Below are positions 32,119 through 41,563 of a stretch of 64,000 bases of DNA, one piece after another. Origin of the DNA: Helichrysum umbraculigerum (taxonomy: Eukaryota > Streptophyta > Magnoliopsida > Asterales > Asteraceae); contig CATIUR010000003.1 in assembly GCA_949592205.1 (NCBI GenBank), positions 145,057,259-145,121,258 of the forward strand. Reading direction: 5' to 3'. Positions within the stretch are counted from its first letter, which is position 1. Each line of letters opens with the position of its first letter. The notes under the pieces are model-generated. The model was not told the DNA's origin. It searched no databases and was given only the letters and a program-made list of their open reading frames with translations. A program made the translations under genes and the position numbers.

Positions 32119-32984
32119 CCAGGTGCGACGTAGCGGTCTGATGGCCGGAAATTGTGCCGAAAACGAGTTTTCCGGTTTCCGTTCGGTCCAAATCTTTTAC
32201 CCAACCCATTTTTGGACATTTTAAGCATGTATAAACCATAAAAACGTAAAAACATTAAGAATCGAGAGATGTCGGGTTTTGTCGGAAACTTACAAAATGT
32301 CGGATGAGAAATCCGAAAAGATAGAAATGTAGATCGTTGCGAGGTGATGCTTTTCTTCCAAACGGAGGGTATGATTCGGCGATGTTTCGTGGTGTTATTT
32401 AGCGAATTTGGTGATGAAGGTGGTTTGGTGATTGGGAGTAAAAAGAAAGAGAGGGAGAGAATAGAAAGTGGAAATGGGGAAAAAGGAAGAAGGTGGGAGG
32501 TTTTAACCTCCCATTTTCAGTCTCCGTCCTCGCGCTCCGTGCGGTGTTCGTTTTCTCCGTCGTTCTTCGTTAAATTATTTCTTTTATGTGTTTAGTTATA
32601 TTTATAAAAATCACAAACCTTGTTAAATAACTCAATTAAATTATTTCCTTAAGTCTTTAATAGTTTAGATTAAATTTAATTACTTTTGTTTTTAAATCGT
32701 GTAAACTTTAATCAAGTGATACGAGATAATTTCTAATTATTGAAAAATAGCATTTTGGGTCATAATTGCGTTATTTTAGTTTATAAACATTTGTTCACCA
32801 ACGTCCGTATTAATCGAATAGAATTTCGTTCTATTTAAGTCGCGTACGATTTAGATCAAATCGCAAAGTTGTATATATTTACCAATATATAATCCGATAC
32901 ATAAATTAGCCTAACACAGAACTAATTACATGTATTAACAAAGAACTAGGCACTAATTCTAGTCCTAATTTGCCGGTTGTTACA
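32119..32984 (-). repeat. Truncated 5' LTR of the inner minus-strand Ty3
   Basis: Matches 15835-16700 with only a few differences and ends at the same LTR boundary (GGTTGTTACA), followed by CATAG. The other 1.5 kb of this LTR is absent, replaced at 32117 by the Athila-like fragment. Confidence 0.88.
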
Positions 32985-33080
32985 CATAGATAGGCCTCGC
33001 TCTCGCTCGATATCTTAGGCTATATTATATATTATATGGATATAGGCCTCATCCTTCCTAACACTTTAATTTGTCTCAGA

Positions 33081-33500
33081 ATGGAAAACACACCACCCAG
33101 TTCGTCACGCTCTCATCCGTATGGATCACGAAACCCAAGGGTGGCTAGGTGGGACACCATGTCGCCTCGAGCTAGCCCATATCCCGCTCACCTAACTCTA
33201 CTGGACTTAGCCGCTAGGGTACACCACCACGAGCAACGACTCCACGCCATGGATATCAAACTCCAAGAAACCAACGAAAACTGGAGACTCACATCACTCG
33301 AACGAATCAATCAAGTCTCTGAAGATCACGAAAACACCATCAGTAACATGGACATCCTTGACAACCAAATGGGTGAAACCATCGAAACCATGGAGGTTGT
33401 CCACAACCAAGTGATTGGTAACCGAAACGAAATCTCCGTCCTACAATCAAGGTTGAACCAGTGCGAGACACGTCTAAGGGAAACCGAAGACGCCCTCTGA
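33081..33500 (+). CDS. Short coiled-coil ORF in the outer Ty3, unknown
   Basis: From ATG 33081 (MENTPPSSSRSHPYGSRNP) it reads 139 codons. An upstream in-frame ATG at 33036 exists but its 15 residues look unlike the rest. A Ser/Pro-rich start is followed by a heptad-type region (LDLAARVHHHEQRLHAMD...) up to the stop. After that TGA the same frame continues with LVSRLAESVDRLTALLPQLN to a second stop near 33576, so the original product was probably longer and the TGA is a lesion. Position after the primer site and leader suggests a gag-side protein or an extra ORF. I do not recognise a Gag domain. Confidence 0.5.
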   Translation: MENTPPSSSRSHPYGSRNPRVARWDTMSPRASPYPAHLTLLDLAARVHHHEQRLHAMDIKLQETNENWRLTSLERINQVSEDHENTISNMDILDNQMGETIETMEVVHNQVIGNRNEISVLQSRLNQCETRLRETEDAL

Positions 33501-33701
33501 TTGGTTAGCAGACTTGCAGAATCTGTGGACCGTCTCACCGCACTACTGCCACAACTAAATCTACGTCAGGATTAGCTTAGGCTGAATCTGTATTCTACTA
33601 TGCTTTTGTAGGACCTATGTAACTCGATCGTATGTAACAATGCCCGGCACGTCCTGTAAACAATGAATCACGTACATAAATTAGATTTCGTCTTGATATA
33701 T

Positions 33702-35842
33702 TGTAACATCCTCTTTTAAGGCCTAGAAGTTATGGTTATTTTAATTGAATTTAAATAATTTATTTGTTAATTGGTATTTGAAAATAATAAGTTAAAGAGA
33801 TTAATGACTTATTTCAATTAGTAAAATTTAGTTTCTTTTTAATTGTTATAGCTAACAGTAAAGTAAAAGAACTATTTGTGTAAAGTAATATTAAAAATTG
33901 GTGACTCATTATATGCTTAATGGAAATGTTGACACATGGATAACACTTTCACCAACTCTTTTAACTCATGCATAACTACATTTCCTCATTCATTTACATT
34001 TAACCTCTTTCAAAAGGAACTTAAGAAAAATCAGGGGGATAAAAAGGGGGATTCACAAACAAATTAAAGAGAGGCTGTGATTCTAATTCCACATATCATT
34101 TCTTCATCTTAAGATTGTTCTTCATCCTTAGTGTAAGTGTTCTTAGCTCTATTTAACAATAATTTTGATTTTATGATAATAATTGATAAAGATATGTGAA
34201 TCATGTATGAAAATTGTTAGAAAGGTTATATATTACTGATTATATGATGATTACATGAAGTTATTGTATAAGATTATATGTGTTCTTCAAGATAAAAAGC
34301 GGTAAAAAGGATTTGAGTATTCTTGATAAAAATTGGTAGATTAATGATATGTGAAATGAATTGAGACTTGAAATATGGTTATATGATGTTAGTAATAGTA
34401 ATAGATGTTAAATTATGGCTTGATTTCGATTATGTGACTGGTTTTATGAATTGATAATAATAATTCGGAGCTGAAGAAGAACAACAGCAGCAGACCAGTT
34501 TGTGTTTTGCTATTATATTGCATAGTTATTTAGCTTATGATCTTATATGATAATATAAAGTTAAATAATTGAGTAAATAGTTATTAGTAAGATAATACAT
34601 ATAAAGTGGATATAAATTGATGGGTCATTTGGTATTATTAAAGCATGTGGGAACGAGAAGTGTCATTGTTACCAACAACTAGATATTATTGTTAAACAGT
34701 TAGCATGTAGTATGATTTCTTGTGATAGTTTAAAGAGTATGAGGTTTATATTTTATATTGGTTAAGTATGGAGATTTATTCATAATATGTGATATATACT
34801 TTGGTAATGTGAAATATAATATTATTGTGAATAATATTGATAAGTATTTTATATTGAATATAAATTGGAGATTTATTGGAATAAGTTACTGACTTGTTAT
34901 TATTCCTATTCTCAGATAATCAGAAGGCTCGGTAACATTAGACCACCGAGTGGACACCAAAGGTTTTGGTGAGTGGATCTCTAACTCTCAGGGTAACTTG
35001 GTGTAACGGATTCGGTTATAACAAGTGATCATAGTTTTATTATTATTGACTGTTTGTCATTTATATTATCTTGTGAATTGTGCATTTGTCGTATATGGTC
35101 ATCTGACGTATAAGGACTTTATTTGTGCATTAACATATATGGTCTTTGACGTATATGTGTATGAGAGGTCAACATGGTTTGGGCTTATGGATTATTGTCG
35201 GGTCAACATAGGATCTTGGTACATGTGTTGTTTAGGGATTTTATGTTGATGGGACAATAATGTAGGTTATCGGTAAACGTCTGTAGAGGCCTGCAGTTGG
35301 TTACAAGTGTTCTTGGGGGCCACCGCGGCTGAGGGTTTCCCCAAGGACCACCGATCCTCTTGTATTGTAATTGATATTGTGTGCGGCATGTTTATTTGTT
35401 GCAGGCAAATACGTTAAATTAAGTTATGCTGTTAGTTATAGATTTTCTCACTTTGCTTCGTGCTAATCCCACCATATTCCATTTTTGCAGGTTTTTTTTA
35501 TTAGAAACGGGCAAGTTGGCGATTTTGGGAATGGAAGTTTGACTACTTGGCTAACTCTGATGTTTATAATTGACAATTTTGGAAATATGTTTTAAAAACT
35601 AAGTCACGCCCGGTTTTAGTATATTTGACATGTAATTAAATGTTTTAAATAGATGGCTTGTAACTAAACTCTTAAAGTAATGTCTTTGTAAACACTAGGA
35701 AATTTTGATGCATGTAAATACGGTATGTATTTATGTGAATATTTTGGGGACATACGCTTCCGACCTAATGAAATATATATGTTTATATATTGAAAAGTAA
35801 CACATGGTTTATTATAAAATGTAAAAGTTGTAGGGTCTTACA
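33702..35842 (+). mobile_element. Solo LTR, copy C (2141 bp, duplication TATAT)
   Basis: Starts TGTAACATCCTC, ends GGGTCTTACA, flanked by TATAT at 33697-33701 and 35843-35847. Landmarks as in the family: CTCGGTAACATTAGACC near 34928, TTGGTGAGTGG near 34969, GGGGGCCACCGCGG near 35315, TTTTTGCAGG near 35484. Unlike copies A, B and D it has no clear palindrome tract in the variable slot; only a CAGCAGCAGACC stretch near 34486 is seen. Confidence 0.85.
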
Positions 35843-36217
35843 TATATAAATTTCACTACTTCATGTTGATTGATCGACCTACCGTGAGGTCACATGTTAC
35901 CTCCTTTAAACATGCAACGATAAGCTTAATTTTCATGCAAGGATCTCATTCGCTAATTAATTTTCTTTCCGTTCGGAAATAAACCGCTGTGAGAGTAGAC
36001 TAAACGCCATGAAATTAGAATGGAACGAAACACGTTTCGGCAAAATGCACCTGGCATAGGGTCGGGATGCACAACTCTATTAGAATTTTCAAGATCTTAA
36101 CGAAACCAGAGATATCACCCATCTCCAGATAATAGAGACCATAGACGAAGTCGCCACTTTACAACTAAAACTAGTAAGTTTTCAACAAATTTTTTAGTAG
36201 ATGTTCTCTATGGACCT
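35843..36217 (+). other. Outer Ty3 internal sequence between two insertions
   Basis: About 375 bp of outer-element internal DNA with no intact ORF. It ends in GACCT, the left duplication of the Athila-like insertion, and continues at 47852. Confidence 0.65.
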
Positions 36218-36714
36218 TGATGTGACGCAAAAAGTCATGTTTTTAAGTACAATATTCCGCACTTTTTGGACACATCTTTAGTGAAAACATTCCAAAACAA
36301 TCATTATTTACTAAAATTCACTAAAGTACTTCAAATATAGGCGTTGCTACAAAAATCACTAAAAACGTCCAAATAACGAGCAAAACAGAGCGAATAAACA
36401 ACAACCAATTCTCACACCCTCATTTACCTTATGATAAGCACATTCTAACCTTATGATATGTTGTAATAGGTAAAAACGAGACGGGAGAATCAAGAATCAT
36501 GCAAATTGGGTGAAGAACGGAAGAGATACGGCTTCTACAGATCGTTAAAAGTCATTCCAAACATGCTTGAGTTACACACATACAATTTCTATGAAATTTG
36601 TACCATTAGAAGCGTAACGGAATTATGAGATCACAGGCGAAAGAATCAAGTCAAACGGACGCATAACGAATGAGATACGGGCATTTTAAGCAACGAACGA
36701 AAACTGACGGAACC

Positions 36715-36902
36715 CGTATACGGCCCTGGAGACCGTATACGGCCCCATGCACACCGTATACGGCCCCCACAAGGCCGTATAACGCCCCCTTGACCCCGTA
36801 TACGGCCCTCCTAAGGCCAATTAGTCTCCGTTCGTGCTTTGTTTGCTTGTACATGCGTGCTTCGCGACTTGTACGGCTGATTTCACCCTTTGCCTATAAA
36901 TA
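36715..36902 (+). promoter_or_regulatory. CCGTATACGG palindrome array upstream of a TATA box
   Basis: Units of about 23 bp with the perfect 10-bp palindrome CCGTATACGG followed by CCC are repeated five times, ending about 90 bp before TATAAATA (36895). CTTTCTCTCT-rich sequence follows the TATA box, as in plant transcription start regions. The same arrangement occurs at 31765-31929 and 45778-45946 with four units. Confidence 0.8.
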
Positions 36903-37936
36903 GGGCCTTCATCCTCCAACTATTCTACACTTCATTCTCATTTCTCATTTCTCACTTTCTCTCTCACACTCTCTCTCTACTTTCTCTCTCTAGGTTCTCT
37001 CTCTAGTCTCTCTCTCTAGTTTCTTGCTAGGGTTTCTAACCCTTGGACTAGTGAGAAGATTAGTGGGGGAATCCTTTTCTTTACTTTTAGATTAGTTATG
37101 TAATAAATTAGTAGAGGCTAGCTTATGTAATGATCGGATTTTATGAAGAAATACAAGTGTTATTCTGCTCACAATTCGTATCGGTATTATCTACCCTTTC
37201 TATTATTAATTTGTCATAATGTTCTTGTTTGATGTTTGTGATTTATTAATATTAGAAATGTTTATTGATATGCTTTGTAATTAGTTGCTTGTATGTTTGC
37301 CATGATTTAAATAGTAGTGATGATGTTACTTCAAATATATGATATTGGGATAACATCATTATGAAACAACGGAGGTAACGTTATACGGATTTCATTTGTA
37401 TAGCGCCGGAAACATCACTAATGTGTGGAGTACGGAATGTGGAAGCTATGAAAGTCGTGGGCACAATCCGTTGTGGAATAATGTTCCCGATTATTATATA
37501 AATGGGAGTTGTTTTACTTTGTTATCAGTCTAAACTTATCCTGAATATAGACTTTATCGTTCACCCTTTCCAGTCTTTCACGTGACTATTGCCCTTAGGA
37601 TAGGACTTTGCAAACCCGAATACTACGTAAACATAGTTATCTATGTTACAGTATGAAGCTATGAGACTCCGTTAAATAGCACTGTACTTCGTATAGCGTT
37701 GGAAACACCTCGTGTGGAGTACAAATACGTGGAAGCTAAGGAAATGCCGTAGGATCATCTCATCGTGGATTACCTAGAAGTCACCGTTCTAGAACATGGT
37801 CTAGGATACATAAAGCTGTGGAAATGCTAAACCTTAAAAGTACTATACACCGTGAGTATACTTAGATATATACAAGCTGTGGAAATACTTAATGCAGTGT
37901 ACACTGTGAGTATACCTAGGGATGAACGACTGATTG

Positions 37937-39804
37937 TGTAACATCCTCTCTTCTGGTCCGGTAATTTCTAATTTTAAATTGATGTATTTAATTGTATTAG
38001 AAATTATTTTGGTAAAATGTGTTTAGTTGCGAAACTTAGTTAAATAAGCCTCAGGACTTATTGTGCTTAGTAAATTGTTGATTGTTTTAATTTACTATAG
38101 TTGACGGTGCAATAAAATAAGTTTCTCGCAATTGGTTTTTAGGTTCCAGGCAATAGATTGAAAGGGGACTAGTTTTAAGTGGATACGGGTCGGTGGGGAA
38201 AAATGAGCCGACTTATAAACTTTCCCAAATAGGAAAGTTCTTTACTTTCCTTATTTGGAAACTTAACCTAAAACCTTTAAAATCTTCAAATCACTTAGAA
38301 GTCTTGAAATCAAATCCAAAATTGTGATCTTGAGCTGATTGTGAGCTTGTGCTAACATAAACATCATCATCATCATCAATTTGTAATCCTTATTTGGTAA
38401 GTTTTGAATTTTGTTTAGTTCACACTTTAAGTGATTGATGAATAGGATGATTTTGATGTTATTACATGTTTTAACATGCATATATGATGATATGTGAGCT
38501 AAAAACTGTTGCTGTAATCGTTGTTGTGGTTGTTTGGTTGTGATTTGAATTTTGCTGAGTTTAGCCATAGCAGGTTCAGGGTTTCTGCGCGAAACCCGGG
38601 AATCCGGCGGATTCCCCTGAATCCGGCGGACTCCCCCGAAAGTGAAAACCAGAATTTTGGTGAATACGGCGTATTCATGAACGTATTCAATAACGTATTC
38701 GTTAGAAATTGGTCTGATCAAAATTGGAAACGAAACTGTGGTGAATCCGGTTGGGAATCCGGCGGATTCAGATGGCGGATTCAGATGAATCCGGCGGATT
38801 CAGATGAATCCGGCGGATTCAGCCATTATGCAGGAAATGTAATTTTCTTGAATAAACTCCTTTTAAACCTTAATCTACTAATATTACTTGATTGATATGT
38901 GAATGTAGTATCCAAATGTAGATATATTGATTGTGATATAATTATTGTGAATTGTATCCATATAAGTAATATTCGAATATAAGTTATGGTTTTAAGAATG
39001 TCTTTACTAACTTATATTTGATTGTAAATTCTCAGATAATCAAAGAGCTCAGCGAGATAAGACGGCTGAGTAAGTGAAACGAGATAATCAGGTGAGTGGA
39101 TTTGAAACTCACAGTTTGATTTGGTTGTGTCAGTTTGATTTCAATCAGTAATTATAGGATTACTATTGATAGTATGTTAACTTTGAAATGATATGCCATA
39201 TGATTGGTAGTTTGATTAGCCTGTGAGCTTGATTGCTAAATCCAGAGGTCAACTAGATTGTCGGTTGGACTTGATTGCTAATGTTGGTCAACACAGGGTT
39301 GCGTACATGTGTTGATGGAGATTAGCATTTAGTTAGCGGTTAATCACTGTTTTGGCCCACAGTTGATGTAAGTGTTCTGATGGGGCCACCCGGAACAGGG
39401 TCCTTAGGAACCACCGTTCCTCTTGACGATGTTTGTTACATTATTGGTTGTGAACAGATTGCTAGCTAAATTGAATTGTAGTTGATAATTCATTCACTTA
39501 GCTTTGTGCTAATCCCTCAATTTACTTCCTGCAGGTTATGTATATTATGTGGGTAGTCAGGAAGGATGTTTTGATGCTGGGAATGTTTGAAACTTGCAAC
39601 TCTGATCCAGTTTGTAATAAATAATGTCTTATAGCATATAATGCCCGGGTTTGTAAACATGTTAACTATGTTTGGTTAGTAGTTAAACATATTGTATAAA
39701 GGTTTGCGAAAATTTCTAGCAGGTTTTTAATAGAATATGTAATTATAATAGTCGCTTCCGCCAAACTTAATATTATATTGTTGTATTAAACGAGGGGCGT
39801 TATA
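37937..39804 (+). mobile_element. Solo LTR, copy D (1868 bp, duplication GATTG)
   Basis: Inserted in the Athila-like 5' LTR. Flanked by GATTG at 37932-37936 and 39805-39809; the empty site is visible in the sister LTR near 46978. Starts TGTAACATCCTC and ends GGGGCGTTATA. Carries the GAATCCGGCGGATTC tract and the family landmarks (CTCAGCGAGATAAGA near 39049, CAGGTGAGTGG near 39090, CTTCCTGCAGG near 39526). Confidence 0.9.
38578..38822. repeat. Palindrome tract, GAATCCGGCGGATTC units
   Basis: At least five GAATCCGGCGGATTC-type units, several half units, and a sister palindrome GAATACGGCGTATTC near 38664. The last units are tandem with a 21-bp period including AGAT. It sits in the variable slot of solo LTR copy D. 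ORFs across it on both strands are repeat artefacts. Confidence 0.9.
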
Positions 39805-40686
39805 GATTGTAAAGGAGGGTCTAATTCAAGACGGAAGTATTTGAGCTTAACTAATAGAATATGAGTTTTGGAAAGAAAGCAAGGAGTCGGCTGTATTCCC
39901 AGATGCTTAAACCCCTTAACTATTCATAACCGATAGTTTAGAATAACATAGTTAAATAACCAGTACACATTTAGATGACACATTTAGGTTTAGGTGTTAA
40001 GAAAGGTCAGAGTATCCTTAATGGCAGTTTGTTACCTCATGCATGCACCCCGGAATTATCTCCAGAGACTCACTATTCTGTCACAGGGTAGTTGAGCAAG
40101 GGTCACTGTACCGTCACAAGGGCAGTGTTGGGGGGTTGAGCAACCTGTTCTGATCAGAATCACCATAGTCTAGGTACTCAGTGACATACTAATTTAGAAC
40201 CGGAACTAAATAAGTAGGGTCCTAGTGTTTACACCTAAGTTTATTTGTTTGTCAACTGAATGTGTCCCCATATAATCATCATCTCTGCACATACACTATC
40301 CTAAATCATGGTGAACCACGTCTTTGTTATCCTTAGGTGTTACATATGCTAGTCTCCCTTTACTTTTATGCTTTATAAGTTTTAGTAGTTTAGCTAGATA
40401 AAAACCAAAAACAATCACCTATCCACTTATTCAAACCCTAGCTTGAAAGTTAGTTTATCAGAACGAGCTCTGTTTCAATTCTACCGTCGTGAGGAACGAC
40501 CCTGGATCATCCTTACCGCATACTCGTATCAAGGTATTCGTACCAGTATAAGTAGGTAGTACGGAGGTTTAGGCTCCCCCGACTATTATAAATTTAAAAC
40601 TACCACCTGACGCCGCGCCTAGTGGAAAGGTCTGCAACGATATGAAGCAATTCCTTGAACCGACCGCTGGGTGCGCGTCAAGTTTT

Positions 40687-40704
40687 TGGCGCCGCTGCCG
40701 GAGA
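40687..40704 (+). other. Primer binding site, tRNA-Asp type
   Basis: TGGCGCCGCTGCCGGAGA lies six bases after the 5' LTR end; Athila/Tat-type elements use this primer. Confidence 0.85.
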
Positions 40705-40864
40705 CGGTAGTACGTTTCGGAGCCTGTTTAGATAAATTAGTTTTTAAGTTATCCCTTTACTTTTTGCCCGTAGAATAGCGTAGTTAGATTAGATTAGCTT
40801 AGCTTAGCTTAGTTTAGATTTAAAACACTTCTCACCTCAAATATAATTCTTAAACCTTCTTCAA

Positions 40865-41563
40865 ATGTCGTCTTTACTGAATACTTGGGTAGAAACAATA
40901 ATAGATCAATTGCAAAGTCTTGCTCAAATAATTCAAATTGGATGTAGGATATGCGGTGTTCCCCACTTTGACGGAGAATGTGAGGGACATACGATGTTAG
41001 CCATAGGACACTTAGATTCTCAATCAAACCCCTATAGCCCCACTCAACATCAATCTCAATCTTTATCATTCGAAGTCAACCCACACTCCACATCTAATAC
41101 ACTCAACATAGACTTGCACTCAACTCTAAGCAGTGATCTAATTGAACCCGTTACCCAAGTAGTCGATGAGAATGTTGTTATGAGATTGGAGACGTCAACG
41201 GATAATGTCCCACCTCCATGCCTAGAGTACAACATTATCATTGACCAAAAGACCATAGGAAGCAAGGTGGGTTTTGCGTCAGGGTTGCCCTACAAACCAT
41301 CTCTCCACCACATAATGACGTATACGTCATGGAGTGATATGGACACCTCTGACCAACCCATTCTGTCAACCCGACCCCATGAGGTATTAGAAGTTGAGAG
41401 ATTTGTTATACCTCTGGTAGAACAATTCCCTTACTTTGAATCATCTCCTCATATTGGACATCCCGTGACCTTAACTTTCCTTAAACTGTTAGGTATGTAC
41501 CAATATTACCACTTGTGTCTACTAATGGATGCAAGGAAGCCGCTAGGATTGCCTGATAAATAG
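40865..41563 (+). CDS. Gag-knuckle-like ORF of the Athila-like element (232 residues)
   Basis: ATG at 40865, the first long frame after the primer site. Residues 32-75 (CRICGVPHFDGEC, then GHLDSQSNPYSPTQHQ) resemble the zinc-knuckle end of Athila-type Gag, in which a CxLCGGxH...C motif is followed by an NPYSNTYNPG-like stretch. The last His of a classical knuckle is shifted, so RNA binding is uncertain. The rest is Ser/Thr/Pro-rich and unknown. The main Gag domain is missing, so the product would be a small residual protein. It is followed at 41600 by the GCGCTTCTCGGGAGGCAACCCG module. Confidence 0.55.
   Translation: MSSLLNTWVETIIDQLQSLAQIIQIGCRICGVPHFDGECEGHTMLAIGHLDSQSNPYSPTQHQSQSLSFEVNPHSTSNTLNIDLHSTLSSDLIEPVTQVVDENVVMRLETSTDNVPPPCLEYNIIIDQKTIGSKVGFASGLPYKPSLHHIMTYTSWSDMDTSDQPILSTRPHEVLEVERFVIPLVEQFPYFESSPHIGHPVTLTFLKLLGMYQYYHLCLLMDARKPLGLPDK

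Larger units (their letters stand above)
14321..32984 (-). mobile_element. Inner Ty3/gypsy (Tekay-like) element, minus strand, rearranged
   Basis: Target duplication CATAG at 14316-14320 and 32985-32989. On the minus strand the 3' LTR is 14321-16700, preceded by a purine tract and pol (16735-19171). The first 866 bp of the 5' LTR survive at 32119-32984. Everything between pol position 19171 and that LTR piece (gag, protease, first part of RT, primer site, rest of the 5' LTR) has been replaced by the copia element and an Athila-like fragment. The outer Ty3 resumes beyond 32989. Confidence 0.87.
36218..40680 (+). repeat. 5' LTR of the Athila-like element (interrupted)
   Basis: TGATGTGACGCAAAAAGTC ... 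GGGTGCGCGTCA, interrupted by a solo LTR at 37937-39804; without it about 2.59 kb. Five CCGTATACGG-type units (36715-36805, one decayed), then TATAAATA at 36895-36902 and a CT-rich start region (36955-37020). The 3' LTR has one unit fewer. Confidence 0.9.

Noticed and set aside
38521..38895. 124-codon ORF and overlapping minus-strand ORF of 152 codons at 38263-38721
   Set aside because: Both are created by the GAATCCGGCGGATTC palindromes, which read open on both strands; no protein similarity.
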